Assembly: GCF_023806635.1 (NCBI RefSeq)
Contig: NZ_JAMTDQ010000057.1
Location: 35,532 to 99,531, forward strand
Length of the DNA: 64,000 nucleotides
Reading direction: 5' to 3'
From: Accumulibacter sp.
Lineage (GTDB): Bacteria > Pseudomonadota > Gammaproteobacteria > Burkholderiales > Rhodocyclaceae
Shown here: positions 1-8,653 of the stretch, in pieces
Position numbering within the stretch: the first letter of the stretch is position 1
Layout of the letters: each line of letters opens with the position of its first letter
Notes under the pieces: generated by a model
Database searches by the model: none
The model's input: the letters and a program-made list of their open reading frames with translations, nothing else
Told to the model about the DNA's origin: nothing
Position numbers and translations under genes: made by a program

Positions 1-393
1 GCCGCCCCTGTGCGGCAGGAAGCGGATCGCCGCCGCCTGGCAGAGATCGCCGCAGATGCGGCATTCGACCCGCTGTCGCGCGAGGCACGCATCGCCGATC
101 GCCGCCCGCAGCGACCACGGCGACTGGCCGTCCTGCCGCCGCAATGCGCCGCTCCGGCAGGCGGCCACGCAGGCGCCGCAGAAGCCGCACTCGCCGCGCG
201 CGAAGTCGAGTGTCGGGTAACCGGCGTCGCCGGCAACGATGACGCGCGTCGGACAGGCGGCGGCACAGTCGCCGCAACGGCTGCACAGCTGCGCGAAGTC
301 CGCCTCGACAAGCGCCCACGGCGGACGCAGCGGCCGCACGCGGGCGGCGAAACGGCCGCGCAGGAAGCTGCGGCGGCTGAGCGCGTCGCCCAT
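1..393 (-). CDS. napF: NapF-like ferredoxin-type protein (partial, 3' end outside window)
   Basis: 131 codons are visible from an ATG at 393 to the window edge with no stop. The N-terminus carries an RRSFLRGRF stretch, like the twin-arginine-like start of NapF proteins. Two cysteine clusters follow: CSRCGDCAAACP near residues 37-48, and CGFCGACVAAC near 69-79. A third, CRICGDLC, lies near residue 113. This is the layout of a polyferredoxin that binds 4Fe-4S clusters. NapF proteins are thought to help mature or feed electrons to periplasmic nitrate reductase. The start lies 2 bp past the stop of rnr, so the two genes are probably co-transcribed. No nap genes are visible in the window, so the partner is unknown. 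Confidence 0.75.
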   Translation of the reverse strand, partial: MGDALSRRSFLRGRFAARVRPLRPPWALVEADFAQLCSRCGDCAAACPTRVIVAGDAGYPTLDFARGECGFCGACVAACRSGALRRQDGQSPWSLRAAIGDACLARQRVECRICGDLCQAAAIRFLPHRGG

Positions 394-395
394 CT

Positions 396-2624
396 TCAGG
401 CCGTGCCGCCCGGGCGGCCTTCGCGTTTCGCGGCGGCAGCCGGCGCAGCGGCCGGCGATGGGTCGGCGAGGACGAAGTCGATGCGCCCGGTTTCGAGATC
501 GGCACGCACCAGCCGCACGACCAGGCGGTCGCCCAGGCGATGGCGCCTGCCACTGCGTTCGCCCAGCATCTGGTGACGCGTCGCATCGAACTGGAAGTAC
601 TCGTCACCCAGTTCCGAAACATGCACCAGGCCCTCGACGTAGACCTCGTCGAGGGCGACGAAGATGCCAAAGGGAACGACGGCGGCGATCGTTCCGGCGA
701 AGGTCTCGCCGATCCGCTCCCGCATGTAGTAACACTTCAGCCAGTTGCCGACGTCGCGGGTCGCCTCGTCGGCCCGGCGCTCGGTCAGCGAGCAGTGCAC
801 GCCGATCTCCTGCCATTTCCCCGGCGTGTATGTTCCGCCGGCGAGCGCCGCCTTGATCGAGCGATGCACCAACAGATCGGGGTAGCGACGGATCGGCGAG
901 GTGAAATGGGTGTAGTGCTCGTAGGCGAGGCCGAAATGGCCGACGTTGTCCGGGCTGTAGACTGCCTGGCGCAGCGAGCGCAGCATCACCGTCTGCAGCA
1001 GCTGCACGTCGGGCCGGCCCTGGATGCCCGCCAGCAGGTCGGCGTAATCGCGTGCCGACGGTTCGTCGCCGCCGCCGAGCGCAAGGCCGAACTCGGCGAG
1101 GAAGCGGCGCAGGGCGTCCAGCTTCTCGGCGGTCGGGCCTTCGTGAATCCGGTACAGGCAGGCCTGCTTGCGCACCTGCAGGAAGTTCGAGGCGCAGACG
1201 TTGGCGGCGAGCATGCACTCCTCGATCAGCCGATGCGCATCGTTGCGGAAGACCGGGACGATGCTCTCGATCTTGCCCTGGTCGTTGAACAGCATCATCG
1301 TCTCGATGGTCTCGAAATCGATCGCACCACGTTTGCCGCGCGCCTCGACGAGCACCCGATAGAGCCCGTAGAGCGCCTGCAGATGGGGCAGCAGGCAGCG
1401 ATGCCGTTCATCCGCGGGTTCGCTCGCCCGCGACAGCCAGCTCCACACTTGGTCGTAGGTGAGTCGCGCGTGCGAACGGAAGACGGCTTCGACGAAACGG
1501 TAGCCGCTGATCCCGCCGGCGTCATCGATCGTCATGTCACACACCATCGCCAGGCGGTCGACCTCGGGATTCAGCGAGCACAGGCCGTTCGACAGCTTCT
1601 CCGGCAACATCGGAATCACCCGCCGCGGGAAGTAAACCGAGTTGCCGCGCTCGCGGGCGTCGCGATCGAGCGCCGACGCAGGCTGCACGTAGTGGCTGAC
1701 GTCGGCGATCGCCACCACCAGTCGCCAGCCATGCTCCTGCCGCTCGGCGAACACGGCGTCATCGAAATCCTTCGCCGTCTCGCCGTCGATCGTCACCAGC
1801 GGTACCGCGCGCAGGTCGACGCGCCCCTGCCAGGAATGCGGCGCCACCATTTCGGGCAGGCTGGCCGCCTCGGCCAGCACCGCCGGCGAGAACTCGAAAG
1901 GCAGCGCGTGCTTGCGCAGCGCGATCTCGATCTCCATCCCCGGATCGGCGTAGTTGCCGAGCACTTCGACGATCCGCCCCAGCGGCTTGGTATGGCGATC
2001 GGGCTGCTCGATGATCTCGACCGTCACCACGGCTCCGGCACGCACGTCGTGCACATCTTCCGGCGCAACCAGGATGTCCTGGTTGATCCGCCGGTCCTCG
2101 GGCACCACCAGCGTGATGCCATGCTCGACGAGGACGCGACCGACGACGCGGCTGTTGGCGCGCTCGAGCACCTCGACGATGACCGCCTCGCGGCGCCCGC
2201 GGCGGTCGAGGCCGACGACACGCGCCAGCGCCCGGTCGCGATGCAGCACCTTCGACATCTGCCGCGCTTCGAGCGACAGATGCTCGCTGCCATCATCGGG
2301 AACGAGGAAGCCGTAACCGTCGGGATGCCCCTCGACCCGGCCGGCAATCAGACTGGCGCGCTGCGGCAGCAGGTAGCATTCCCGGCGGTTGCGCAGCAGC
2401 TGTCCTTCCCGCTCCATCGCCCGCAGGCGACGCTGGAAGGCTGCGGACTCTTCGTCCCGGATGTCGAGCAGTTCCTGCAGCGCCTCGCAGGCGACCGGCC
2501 TGCCCTGTTCGGCCAGCACCTGCAGAATGTACTCACGCGACGGCAGTGGTTGCTCGTAGCGCTTCTGCTCACGCTCGAGCTGCGGATCGCGGCGGCGTAT
2601 CGCCGACAGGCTGGTCATTGACAT
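396..2624 (-). CDS. rnr: Ribonuclease R (3'-5' exoribonuclease)
   Basis: The 742-aa protein has the RNase II/R family order: N-terminal winged-helix region, cold-shock domains, a central RNB catalytic domain with a DGETAKDFDDAV motif carrying the metal-binding aspartates, and a C-terminal S1 domain. RNase R degrades structured RNA processively in the cytoplasm and takes part in rRNA and tRNA quality control. The protein is shorter than the E. coli enzyme because the basic C-terminal tail is short (ends KREGRPGGTA). Two ATG codons, at 2624 and 2618, are possible starts. Its 5' end overlaps the divergent promoter of tRNA-Leu. Confidence 0.95.
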   Translation of the reverse strand: MSMTSLSAIRRRDPQLEREQKRYEQPLPSREYILQVLAEQGRPVACEALQELLDIRDEESAAFQRRLRAMEREGQLLRNRRECYLLPQRASLIAGRVEGHPDGYGFLVPDDGSEHLSLEARQMSKVLHRDRALARVVGLDRRGRREAVIVEVLERANSRVVGRVLVEHGITLVVPEDRRINQDILVAPEDVHDVRAGAVVTVEIIEQPDRHTKPLGRIVEVLGNYADPGMEIEIALRKHALPFEFSPAVLAEAASLPEMVAPHSWQGRVDLRAVPLVTIDGETAKDFDDAVFAERQEHGWRLVVAIADVSHYVQPASALDRDARERGNSVYFPRRVIPMLPEKLSNGLCSLNPEVDRLAMVCDMTIDDAGGISGYRFVEAVFRSHARLTYDQVWSWLSRASEPADERHRCLLPHLQALYGLYRVLVEARGKRGAIDFETIETMMLFNDQGKIESIVPVFRNDAHRLIEECMLAANVCASNFLQVRKQACLYRIHEGPTAEKLDALRRFLAEFGLALGGGDEPSARDYADLLAGIQGRPDVQLLQTVMLRSLRQAVYSPDNVGHFGLAYEHYTHFTSPIRRYPDLLVHRSIKAALAGGTYTPGKWQEIGVHCSLTERRADEATRDVGNWLKCYYMRERIGETFAGTIAAVVPFGIFVALDEVYVEGLVHVSELGDEYFQFDATRHQMLGERSGRRHRLGDRLVVRLVRADLETGRIDFVLADPSPAAAPAAAAKREGRPGGTA

Positions 2625-2645
2625 CTGCTGATGTTCCTATAGAAT
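2618..2645 (+). promoter_or_regulatory. Sigma70 promoter of tRNA-Leu
   Basis: A consensus -35 TTGACA at 2618-2623 is followed after 16 bp by TAGAAT at 2640-2645. The expected start point near 2652 leaves a short leader of about 12 nt before the tRNA. The -35 box overlaps the start codons of rnr on the other strand. Confidence 0.75.
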
Positions 2646-2663
2646 TCGGCCTTCGCTGGAAAT

Positions 2664-2750
2664 GCCCAGGTGGCGAAATTGGTAGACGCGCTAGGTTCAG
2701 GTCCTAGTGGTGGCAACACCGTGGAGGTTCGATTCCTCTCTTGGGCACCA
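2664..2750 (+). tRNA. tRNA-Leu (anticodon CAG)
   Basis: An 87-nt class II tRNA. The acceptor stem GCCCAGG pairs with CTTGGGC, with one G-U pair. The D-loop contains GGTAGACGC. The anticodon stem CTAGG/CCTAG encloses the loop TTCAGGT with anticodon CAG. A variable arm and a GGTTCGATTCC T-arm follow, and CCA is encoded at the 3' end (2748-2750). It reads the CUG leucine codon, which is common in this GC-rich genome. Confidence 0.97.
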
Positions 2751-2778
2751 GCCGCAACAACGCAAGCCCGGCGATTCG

Positions 2779-2815
2779 AAAGCCCCGTGAAAGCCCACTT
2801 TCTTCGGGGCTTTTC
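2779..2815 (+). terminator. Rho-independent terminator after tRNA-Leu
   Basis: The inverted repeat AAAGCCCC (2779-2786) / GGGGCTTT (2806-2813) forms an 8-bp stem followed by a short T run. It lies 28 bp after the tRNA end and fits termination of the tRNA transcript. Confidence 0.75.
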
Positions 2816-2869
2816 CGTTTCTGTCGCGGGGCTTTTCCGTTTCTCTTGCGGTACGTTCCCGTTTCTGTC
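2806..2869 (+). repeat. Degenerate 22-bp tandem repeat overlapping the terminator
   Basis: The unit GGGGCTTTTCCGTTTCT occurs at 2806-2822 and again at 2828-2844, a period of 22 bp. A weaker third copy (CCCGTTTCTGTCG) follows at about 2857-2869. The first copy is the 3' arm of the tRNA-Leu terminator, so the repeat looks like duplicated terminator sequence. Confidence 0.6.
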
Positions 2870-3120
2870 GTCGGCCCATCGACCGGCATACCCGCCGCCA
2901 TCGGCTCCCCGCATCAGCCTCCCATTCTACGCCAGGACGGCCCGTGTGCCGCGGCAATCCGTTCGCCGGGACGCGCCCGATCGCGCAACAGGAAAGAATT
3001 TTTTTCGAACCACTAGCCAACACAAGGCAAAGTATGGATACTACGCTGCCGGCAGCTCGCCAGCAGGTCACTGCTGAAAAATGAGAATCAGTTCAGGCTC
3101 AGATACCGATAGGAATCCAC
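2870..3120. other. Intergenic region upstream of mmdA
   Basis: No gene or convincing promoter is seen here. The part nearest mmdA is less GC-rich (around 2990-3110, including a run of T at about 3000) and is the likely place for the mmdADCB promoter. Confidence 0.4.
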
Positions 3121-4674
3121 ATGACCATAAAACCGGAGTTGATAGACAAGCTGCGCGCCAGGCGCGACAAGCTCATTGACCATGTCAGCCCCGAGAAGCT
3201 GGAAGCCCTGCACGCGAAAGGACTGCTGTCAGCCCGCGAACGGCTTCTGACCCTCTTCGACGAGGGCACCTTCCAGGAACTCGGGCTCTATGCATCACAC
3301 GCCGCGACCTCCTTCGGCCTTGCCGGGCGCACGCTGCCGGCCGATGGCGTCATCGCCGGCAACGGCTACTTCGGAACGTTGCAGATCGCGGCGTTCAGCC
3401 AGGACTTCAATGTCGTCGCCGGCACGCTGGGCAAGATGCAGGCACGCAAGATCACGCGCATCATGCGCCACGCGCTGAAGACCGGGGTGCCGCTGGTCGC
3501 CTTCAAGGACTCCGGTGGCGCCCGCATCCAGGAAGGCGTCGATGCCCTCTCGGGCTACGGCGACGTCTTCTACACCAATGTCCTGCTCTCCGGCGTCGTG
3601 CCGCAGATCGCGGTGATCTGCGGCCCATGCGCCGGCGGCGCGGCGTACTCGCCGGCGCTGATGGACTTCGTCATCATGACGCGGCACAACGCGCACATGT
3701 TCCTCACCGGTCCGGAAGTCATCAAGGCGGTGACCGGCCGCGCGACGACGATGGCCGAGGTCGGTGGCGCCGAGATGCATTCGACGGTGAGCGGCAACGC
3801 GCACTTCGTCGCCGAGGACGACCGGCACGCGATCACGCTGGTGAAGCAGATCCTCTCCTACCTGCCAGCGAACAACACCGAGGATCCGCCGCACAACCTC
3901 TCGATGCCGATCGAGGAACTCGAGGATCCCGGCATCAACGACTGCATCCCGGACAGCCCCTCCGAGCCGCTCGACATGTATTCGATCATTCGCCGCCTGG
4001 TGGATGGCGGCGAGCTCCTGGAGGTACACGCGGGCTTCGCGCGCAACGTGATCGTCGGCTTCGCACGCATCAGCGGCGTCGTCATCGGCCTCGTCGCCAA
4101 CCAGCCGATGGTGATGGCCGGCGCCCTCGATCTCAACGCCGCCGACAAGGTGGCGCGCTTCGTCCGCACCTGCAACATCTTCAACGTGCCGGTGGTCACC
4201 CTCGTCGACGTACCGGGCTTCCTGCCCGGAGTCGAGCAGGAACGCGGCGGCATCATCCGCCACGGCGCCAAGATGCTCTCGGCCTACGGCTCCTGCACCT
4301 CGCCGAAGATCACCGTCATCCTGCGCAAGGCCTACGGCGGCTCGTACCTGGCGATGTGCGCCCAGGAGATGGGCGCCGACATGGTCTATGCCTGGCCGAC
4401 GGCCGAGATCGCCGTCATGGGCGCCGAAGCGGCGGTCAAGATCCTCTATCGCAAGGAGCTCGAGCAGGCCGAAGACCGCCAGGCGAGGGCCGCCGAACTG
4501 GCGCAGGAGTACCGCGACGAGTTCGCCTCACCCTACGTCTCGGCGAGCAACTTCTACATCACCGACGTCATCGAGCCGCAGGACACGCGCTGGATGGTTG
4601 CCCTCGCGCTGCGCAAGACGCTGGACAAGCGCGAGATGCGGCCGGCCAAGAAGCACGGCAACATTCCCATGTAA
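3121..4674 (+). CDS. mmdA: Methylmalonyl-CoA decarboxylase alpha subunit (carboxyltransferase)
   Basis: A 517-aa carboxyltransferase of the acyl-CoA carboxylase beta-subunit family, with the two crotonase-like halves of PccB/MmdA proteins. The oxyanion-hole motifs are visible as SGGARIQEG near residues 126-134 and CGPCAGGAAYSP near 165-176. The C-terminus KKHGNIPM is typical of MmdA. It transfers the carboxyl group from (S)-methylmalonyl-CoA to the biotin carrier. The genes that follow (OadG-like, biotin carrier, OadB-like) make a membrane decarboxylase far likelier than a propionyl-CoA carboxylase, because no biotin carboxylase is present. It is the first gene of the four-gene cluster. Confidence 0.88.
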   Translation: MTIKPELIDKLRARRDKLIDHVSPEKLEALHAKGLLSARERLLTLFDEGTFQELGLYASHAATSFGLAGRTLPADGVIAGNGYFGTLQIAAFSQDFNVVAGTLGKMQARKITRIMRHALKTGVPLVAFKDSGGARIQEGVDALSGYGDVFYTNVLLSGVVPQIAVICGPCAGGAAYSPALMDFVIMTRHNAHMFLTGPEVIKAVTGRATTMAEVGGAEMHSTVSGNAHFVAEDDRHAITLVKQILSYLPANNTEDPPHNLSMPIEELEDPGINDCIPDSPSEPLDMYSIIRRLVDGGELLEVHAGFARNVIVGFARISGVVIGLVANQPMVMAGALDLNAADKVARFVRTCNIFNVPVVTLVDVPGFLPGVEQERGGIIRHGAKMLSAYGSCTSPKITVILRKAYGGSYLAMCAQEMGADMVYAWPTAEIAVMGAEAAVKILYRKELEQAEDRQARAAELAQEYRDEFASPYVSASNFYITDVIEPQDTRWMVALALRKTLDKREMRPAKKHGNIPM

Positions 4675-4698
4675 CCGGCGAGCAAAGGAACCCGCATC

Positions 4699-5031
4699 AT
4701 GCTGACTGCCGCAATCCTCAAGTCCCTGCAGGTCTACGGCATCGCCATCGTCATCTCGATGATCGTCGCCGTGATCATCAAGCTGATGGTGGTGCTGACG
4801 GCGCGCGCCGAGAAATCGAGACCGGTCGAGATGCCTGTCGGTACGGTCTGCCCGATCGGCCCCGGCGTCCCCGACGAGGATGTCGCCGCCCTCTCGGCAG
4901 CGATCTTTGCTGCCATGGGCCCGCACCGCATCCTGCACATCGCCCCCGCGAGCCATGGCTGGTCGAGCGAAGGACGCGCCGCCCAACATCATTCACACCT
5001 GCCGGGGCCTGCGGGCCGCGGCGGCAGATAA
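4699..5031 (+). CDS. mmdD: OadG-family delta/gamma subunit of methylmalonyl-CoA decarboxylase
   Basis: The 110-aa protein has one N-terminal membrane helix (about residues 5-32) followed by a hydrophilic tail. The tail carries the short VAALSAAIFAA ... HRILHI segment typical of OadG-like subunits. In the family this subunit joins the soluble carboxyltransferase to the membrane pump and helps assembly. It lies 24 bp after mmdA and 13 bp before mmdC. Small OadG proteins diverge strongly, so the call rests on context as well as on shape. Confidence 0.75.
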   Translation: MLTAAILKSLQVYGIAIVISMIVAVIIKLMVVLTARAEKSRPVEMPVGTVCPIGPGVPDEDVAALSAAIFAAMGPHRILHIAPASHGWSSEGRAAQHHSHLPGPAGRGGR

Positions 5032-5044
5032 CAGGAGCAAGAAC

Positions 5045-5446
5045 ATGCCCAGGAAATTCAAGGTCACGGTCAACGGACGCGAGTACGACGTGACCGTACT
5101 CGAACTCACGGCCGGATCGTCGGCGGCATCGGCTGCCGCGGCGCCGGCTGCCGCGGCGCCGGTGGCAGCGGCGGGTAGCGCCAGCATCGCGGCGCCGGCT
5201 GCGGCGGCAGCGCCGGCGGCAGCAGCAGCCGGTGCCGGCGACGAGGTCGCCGGCATGGGCGGCGTCGTCGTCGAGGTCAACGTCAAGGTCGGCCAGACGG
5301 TGGCCAGCGGGGATCAGTTGTTGGTGCTCGAAGCGATGAAGATGAAGACGCCGGTCATCGCCAGCCGCGGCGGCCAGGTGACGCGCGTCCTCGTCGCGCC
5401 CGGCGACGCGGTCGAGGGGGGGCAGCCGCTGCTGACGATCGGCTGA
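5045..5446 (+). CDS. mmdC: Biotin carboxyl carrier subunit of methylmalonyl-CoA decarboxylase
   Basis: The 133-aa protein begins at ATG 5045, preceded by an AGGAGCAAG ribosome-binding site. The N-terminal part (1-22) is the usual MRKFKVTVNG-like segment. A very alanine/proline-rich linker spans about residues 24-66. The biotinyl domain (67-133) carries the EAMKM motif with the biotin-accepting lysine at K99. It shuttles CO2 between the MmdA active site and the MmdB membrane pump. The flexible linker is a family trait, but here it is almost pure Ala/Pro. Confidence 0.9.
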   Translation: MPRKFKVTVNGREYDVTVLELTAGSSAASAAAAPAAAAPVAAAGSASIAAPAAAAAPAAAAAGAGDEVAGMGGVVVEVNVKVGQTVASGDQLLVLEAMKMKTPVIASRGGQVTRVLVAPGDAVEGGQPLLTIG

Positions 5447-5543
5447 ACCGGCTGCGCAACAGGCAGGAAGCGCTTTCCTGCCGCCTGCAATTCGCTGCGC
5501 CGGCCGGCTGTGACATCGGCGCCCGGCGTGAGGACTGACGCGT

Positions 5544-6752
5544 ATGGAAGGCATCAACTTTCTCGATCTGTTCCAGGGGATCGCCACGCTGGCGGCCTCC
5601 GAACCGAAGATCATGTTCGGGCGCATCTTCCTGATGCTGCTCGGTTTCCTGCTCATCTACCTGGGCTCGAAGAATGTCCTCGAACCGCTGCTGATGATCC
5701 CGATGGGACTCGGCATGTCGTCGGTCAACGCTGGTGTCATGTTCCTCGACGCCAAGCGCATGGGCACGCTGTTCGTCGATCCGCTGATGTCGGACCCGAT
5801 CGACCTGATGAACATCATGCAGATCGACTGGCTGCAGCCGATCTACACGCTGACCTTCAGCAACGGCCTGATCGCGTGTCTGGTGTTCATGGGAATCGGC
5901 GTCCTGCTCGACGTCGGCTACGTCATGGCGCGGCCGTTCCAGAGCATGATCATCGCCCTCTTCGCCGAACTGGGGACGATCGCTGTCTTCCCGATTGCCG
6001 TCGGCCTCGGCCTGAATGAGGGCCAGGCGGCAGCGGTGGCGACGATCGGCGGTGCCGACGGGCCGATGGTGCTGTTCACCTCGCTCGTGCTGGCCAAGGA
6101 TCTGTTCGTCCCGATCACCGTCGTCGGCTACCTCTACCTCGGGCTCACCTATGGTGCCTATCCGTACCTGATCAAGTGGCTGGTGCCCGAGCACATCCGC
6201 GGCATCAACATGGTCGAGGATCGCGGACCAAAGATCAGCCGCGCGCAGAAGCTGACCTTTGCCGTCGTCGCCTGCACGCTGCTCTGCCTGCTGTTTCCGG
6301 TGGCGGCGCCGCTGTTCTTCTCGCTCTTCCTCGGCGTCGCGGTACGCGAGAGCGGCATCGACGCGTTTACCAAGCTGCTGAGCGAGGTGTTCCTCTATGC
6401 CGCGACCTTCTTCCTCGGCCTGACGCTCGGCGTCCTCTGCGAGGCGAACACGCTGCTCGAGCCGACCGTCCTCAAGCTGCTGCTGCTCGGCATGCTGGCG
6501 CTGACGATCTCGGCCCTCGGCGGCCTGCTCGGCGGCTACATCCTCTACTACTGGTCGGGCGGCAAGTTCAACCCGATCATCGGCATCGCCGGCGTCAGTT
6601 GCGTACCGACGACGGCGAAGATCGTGCAGAAGGTGGCCAGTGCGGCCAACGCCCGCGCGATCGTCATGCCGCAGGCGCTCGGCGCCAACATCAGCGGCGT
6701 CATCACGACGGCGATCATCGCCGCCACCTACGTCGCCCTGCTGCGGCAGTAG
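5544..6752 (+). CDS. mmdB: Sodium-pumping decarboxylase beta subunit (OadB/MmdB)
   Basis: A 402-aa polytopic membrane protein of the OadB/MmdB/GcdB family. It has many hydrophobic helices and the conserved ATIGGADGP motif near residues 167-175, where the aspartate takes part in decarboxylation and Na+ translocation. Late in the protein an NPIIGIAGVSCVP segment matches the second conserved region. It decarboxylates carboxybiotin and exports Na+, conserving energy from methylmalonyl-CoA to propionyl-CoA conversion. It lies 97 bp after mmdC, with no other gene between. Confidence 0.93.
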   Translation: MEGINFLDLFQGIATLAASEPKIMFGRIFLMLLGFLLIYLGSKNVLEPLLMIPMGLGMSSVNAGVMFLDAKRMGTLFVDPLMSDPIDLMNIMQIDWLQPIYTLTFSNGLIACLVFMGIGVLLDVGYVMARPFQSMIIALFAELGTIAVFPIAVGLGLNEGQAAAVATIGGADGPMVLFTSLVLAKDLFVPITVVGYLYLGLTYGAYPYLIKWLVPEHIRGINMVEDRGPKISRAQKLTFAVVACTLLCLLFPVAAPLFFSLFLGVAVRESGIDAFTKLLSEVFLYAATFFLGLTLGVLCEANTLLEPTVLKLLLLGMLALTISALGGLLGGYILYYWSGGKFNPIIGIAGVSCVPTTAKIVQKVASAANARAIVMPQALGANISGVITTAIIAATYVALLRQ

Positions 6753-6805
6753 GACCTCCTCTCAGCGAAGCGGGCGGTTCCGACAACCGGCTGGCCGCCT
6801 GTAGT

Positions 6806-6835
6806 GCCCGCGGCAGCCGGTCGCCTGCCGCGGGC
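6806..6835. terminator. Strong hairpin between convergent mmdB and phaR
   Basis: A perfect 11-bp inverted repeat, GCCCGCGGCAG / CTGCCGCGGGC, encloses an 8-nt loop. No T run follows on either strand, so it is either a GC-rich factor-assisted terminator for both convergent genes or an mRNA 3'-end protector. Confidence 0.5.
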
Positions 6836-6878
6836 AGGCGTGACGCGCGCCCCGAGCGAGCGACCGTGAAGTCCGCGC

Positions 6879-7457
6879 CTAGGTGTCTACATCGCTTTCG
6901 CGGCGGCTTTCTGCCTCAGGCTGGAAACCGGGCAGCGGCAGCCCGGTGAACAGGGTGCGCGTCTGCGTCTTCAGCTGATCCTGCATCTGGTGCAGCATCT
7001 TGCGGCTCTGCTCCATATAGGTCGCCATCATGGTCTGCATCGCCGGACCCTGGAAGTTCATGAACTGCGACCACATGTCGGCGTGCACCTGGCTGTTGCT
7101 TTCGCCGTAGAGCTGCTGCGACTGCTCCTGCAGCTTCTTCTGGAAGTCGACGAAGGACTTGATGTTCGTTTCCAGGTACTTGCCGAGGACGCCCTGCATC
7201 GCGTGCCCATAGAAACGGATCATCTGCGCCAGCAGGTCGGTGGTGAAAAGCGGGATGCCGGCAGCCTCCTCCTCGAGAATGATCTGCAGCAGGATGCTGC
7301 GCGTGATGTCCTCGCTGGTCTTGGCATCCAGGACATTGAAGCTCTCGCGCGCGAGGACAAGGTCCTTGACATCACTGAGGGTGATGTAGGCGCTCGTCCG
7401 GGTGTCGTAGAGACGACGGTTCGGGTATTTCTTGATCAGTCGCGGCTGCTCGGGCAT
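6879..7457 (-). CDS. phaR: Polyhydroxyalkanoate synthesis repressor PhaR
   Basis: The 192-aa protein has the PhaR N-terminal DNA-binding domain (RLIKKYPNRRLYDTRTSAYITL, about residues 6-27). Two PHB-accumulation regulatory domain segments follow, around 60-140. In the family it represses phasin and PHA genes and is titrated off DNA by growing PHA granules. The C-terminal third is glutamine- and methionine-rich and probably amphipathic. phaB lies upstream on the same strand, behind a terminator, so phaR has its own promoter in the roughly 200 bp before it. Confidence 0.93.
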   Translation of the reverse strand: MPEQPRLIKKYPNRRLYDTRTSAYITLSDVKDLVLARESFNVLDAKTSEDITRSILLQIILEEEAAGIPLFTTDLLAQMIRFYGHAMQGVLGKYLETNIKSFVDFQKKLQEQSQQLYGESNSQVHADMWSQFMNFQGPAMQTMMATYMEQSRKMLHQMQDQLKTQTRTLFTGLPLPGFQPEAESRRESDVDT

Positions 7458-7664
7458 GGCGACCCTTCCTCCTTCTCGAGATGACTCGGCGGACGCTCGC
7501 CGGCGCCCAGGCCGTGATGGTCGCCCAAACAGGCCGGACCTGTGCTGTCATCCGCCTCGGACACGCTCGGTGATCGACGAGCCAGGCTCGCGATCTCCTG
7601 CCATCCGGGCCAACGAGCGAGCATCACGGCTGTTTGGTGCGGTGCAGCACCATTATACGCCAGC

Positions 7665-7694
7665 AAAAAAAAACAGGCCCCTTCTGGAGCCTGT
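7665..7694 (-). terminator. Rho-independent terminator of phaB
   Basis: On the minus strand ACAGGC (7694-7689) pairs with GCCTGT (7678-7673), and about nine T follow. It lies about 30 bp after the phaB stop and separates phaB from phaR. Confidence 0.85.
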
Positions 7695-7723
7695 CTGGAC
7701 CGAACGGCAGAAAAAAGTTTCTC

Positions 7724-8467
7724 TTACTGGTAGTAGAGACCGCCGCAGATGTTCATCGTCGAACCGGTCATGAAGCCGGCGATGTCGGACGCGAGGTAGA
7801 CACAGGCGCCACCGATCTCCTCCGGCTTCGCCAGGCGCTTCATCGGCACCGTGTCGATGATGCCCTGCAGGATCTCCGGCTTGATCGCCATGACCATCTG
7901 CGTCGCGACGTAGCCCGGAGTGATCGCGTTCACAGTCACGCCCTTCGCCGCCACCTCGGCGGCCAGCGCCTTGGTGAAACCAATGACGCCGGCCTTGGCC
8001 GCCGAGTAGTTGGTCTGGCCAGCCTGGCCGCGCAGACCGTTCACCGAGGAGATGTTGATGATGCGGCCCCAGCCCCGCTCCGCCATCTTGCCCGAGACCT
8101 GCTTGGTCATGTTGAACAGGCTGCCAAGGTTGGTCGAAATCACCGCATTCCACTGCGCAGGCTCCATGCGGGCGAACATCTTGTCACGCGTGATGCCGGC
8201 GTTGTTGACCAGGATGTCGATCGGCCCGGCCTTGGCTTCAGCCTCGGCGACGAGCGCGACGCAGGAATCGTAATCGGAAACATCACCGGCGACACAGATG
8301 AAATCGCTGAAACCGGCTTCGGCCATCGCCTTGGTCCACTCTTCCGGCTTGTCGAACTCCGGATGATAGGCGGCAACCACCTTGTGGCCGGCCTTCGCCA
8401 GTTCCTGACAGATGGCGGTACCGATCCCCCCCATGGCACCCGTAACCAATGCAACACGTTGCGTCAT
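7724..8467 (-). CDS. phaB: Acetoacetyl-CoA reductase
   Basis: A 247-aa short-chain dehydrogenase. The NADPH-binding glycine motif is TGAMGGIG (residues 9-16), NNAG is at 88-91, and the catalytic residues are S140, Y154 and K158 (YSAAK). PhaB reduces acetoacetyl-CoA to (R)-3-hydroxybutyryl-CoA for PHA synthesis in the cytoplasm. The call over other FabG-like reductases rests on overall family likeness (e.g. GDVSDYDSC, VNGLRGQAGQTNYSAAK) and the PhaR neighbour. No PHA synthase is in the window. Confidence 0.88.
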   Translation of the reverse strand: MTQRVALVTGAMGGIGTAICQELAKAGHKVVAAYHPEFDKPEEWTKAMAEAGFSDFICVAGDVSDYDSCVALVAEAEAKAGPIDILVNNAGITRDKMFARMEPAQWNAVISTNLGSLFNMTKQVSGKMAERGWGRIINISSVNGLRGQAGQTNYSAAKAGVIGFTKALAAEVAAKGVTVNAITPGYVATQMVMAIKPEILQGIIDTVPMKRLAKPEEIGGACVYLASDIAGFMTGSTMNICGGLYYQ

Positions 8468-8653
8468 CGATGTTTCCTTTCCTGTTGAAGGTTGAACGCT
8501 CTTATCTTGACCAAGTAAGGCCGTCGGCGATTCTGCATTGCAGCATCGGTGCTGTCAACGCCGGCAGGCAAAGTTTTCGCCTCTGCGTCGCCGCGCTGCG
8601 CGGTCACGTCGCGGCCGCATGTCGAGCGAAGGTTCGGCGCCTATAATCCCGGC

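Noticed and set aside
540-2621. A 693-codon open frame opposite rnr
   Set aside because: It is an antisense shadow of rnr with no recognisable domain.
3121-4674. Propionyl-CoA carboxylase beta subunit
   Set aside because: No biotin carboxylase gene is linked, whereas OadG-, biotin carrier- and OadB-type genes follow, which define the decarboxylase.
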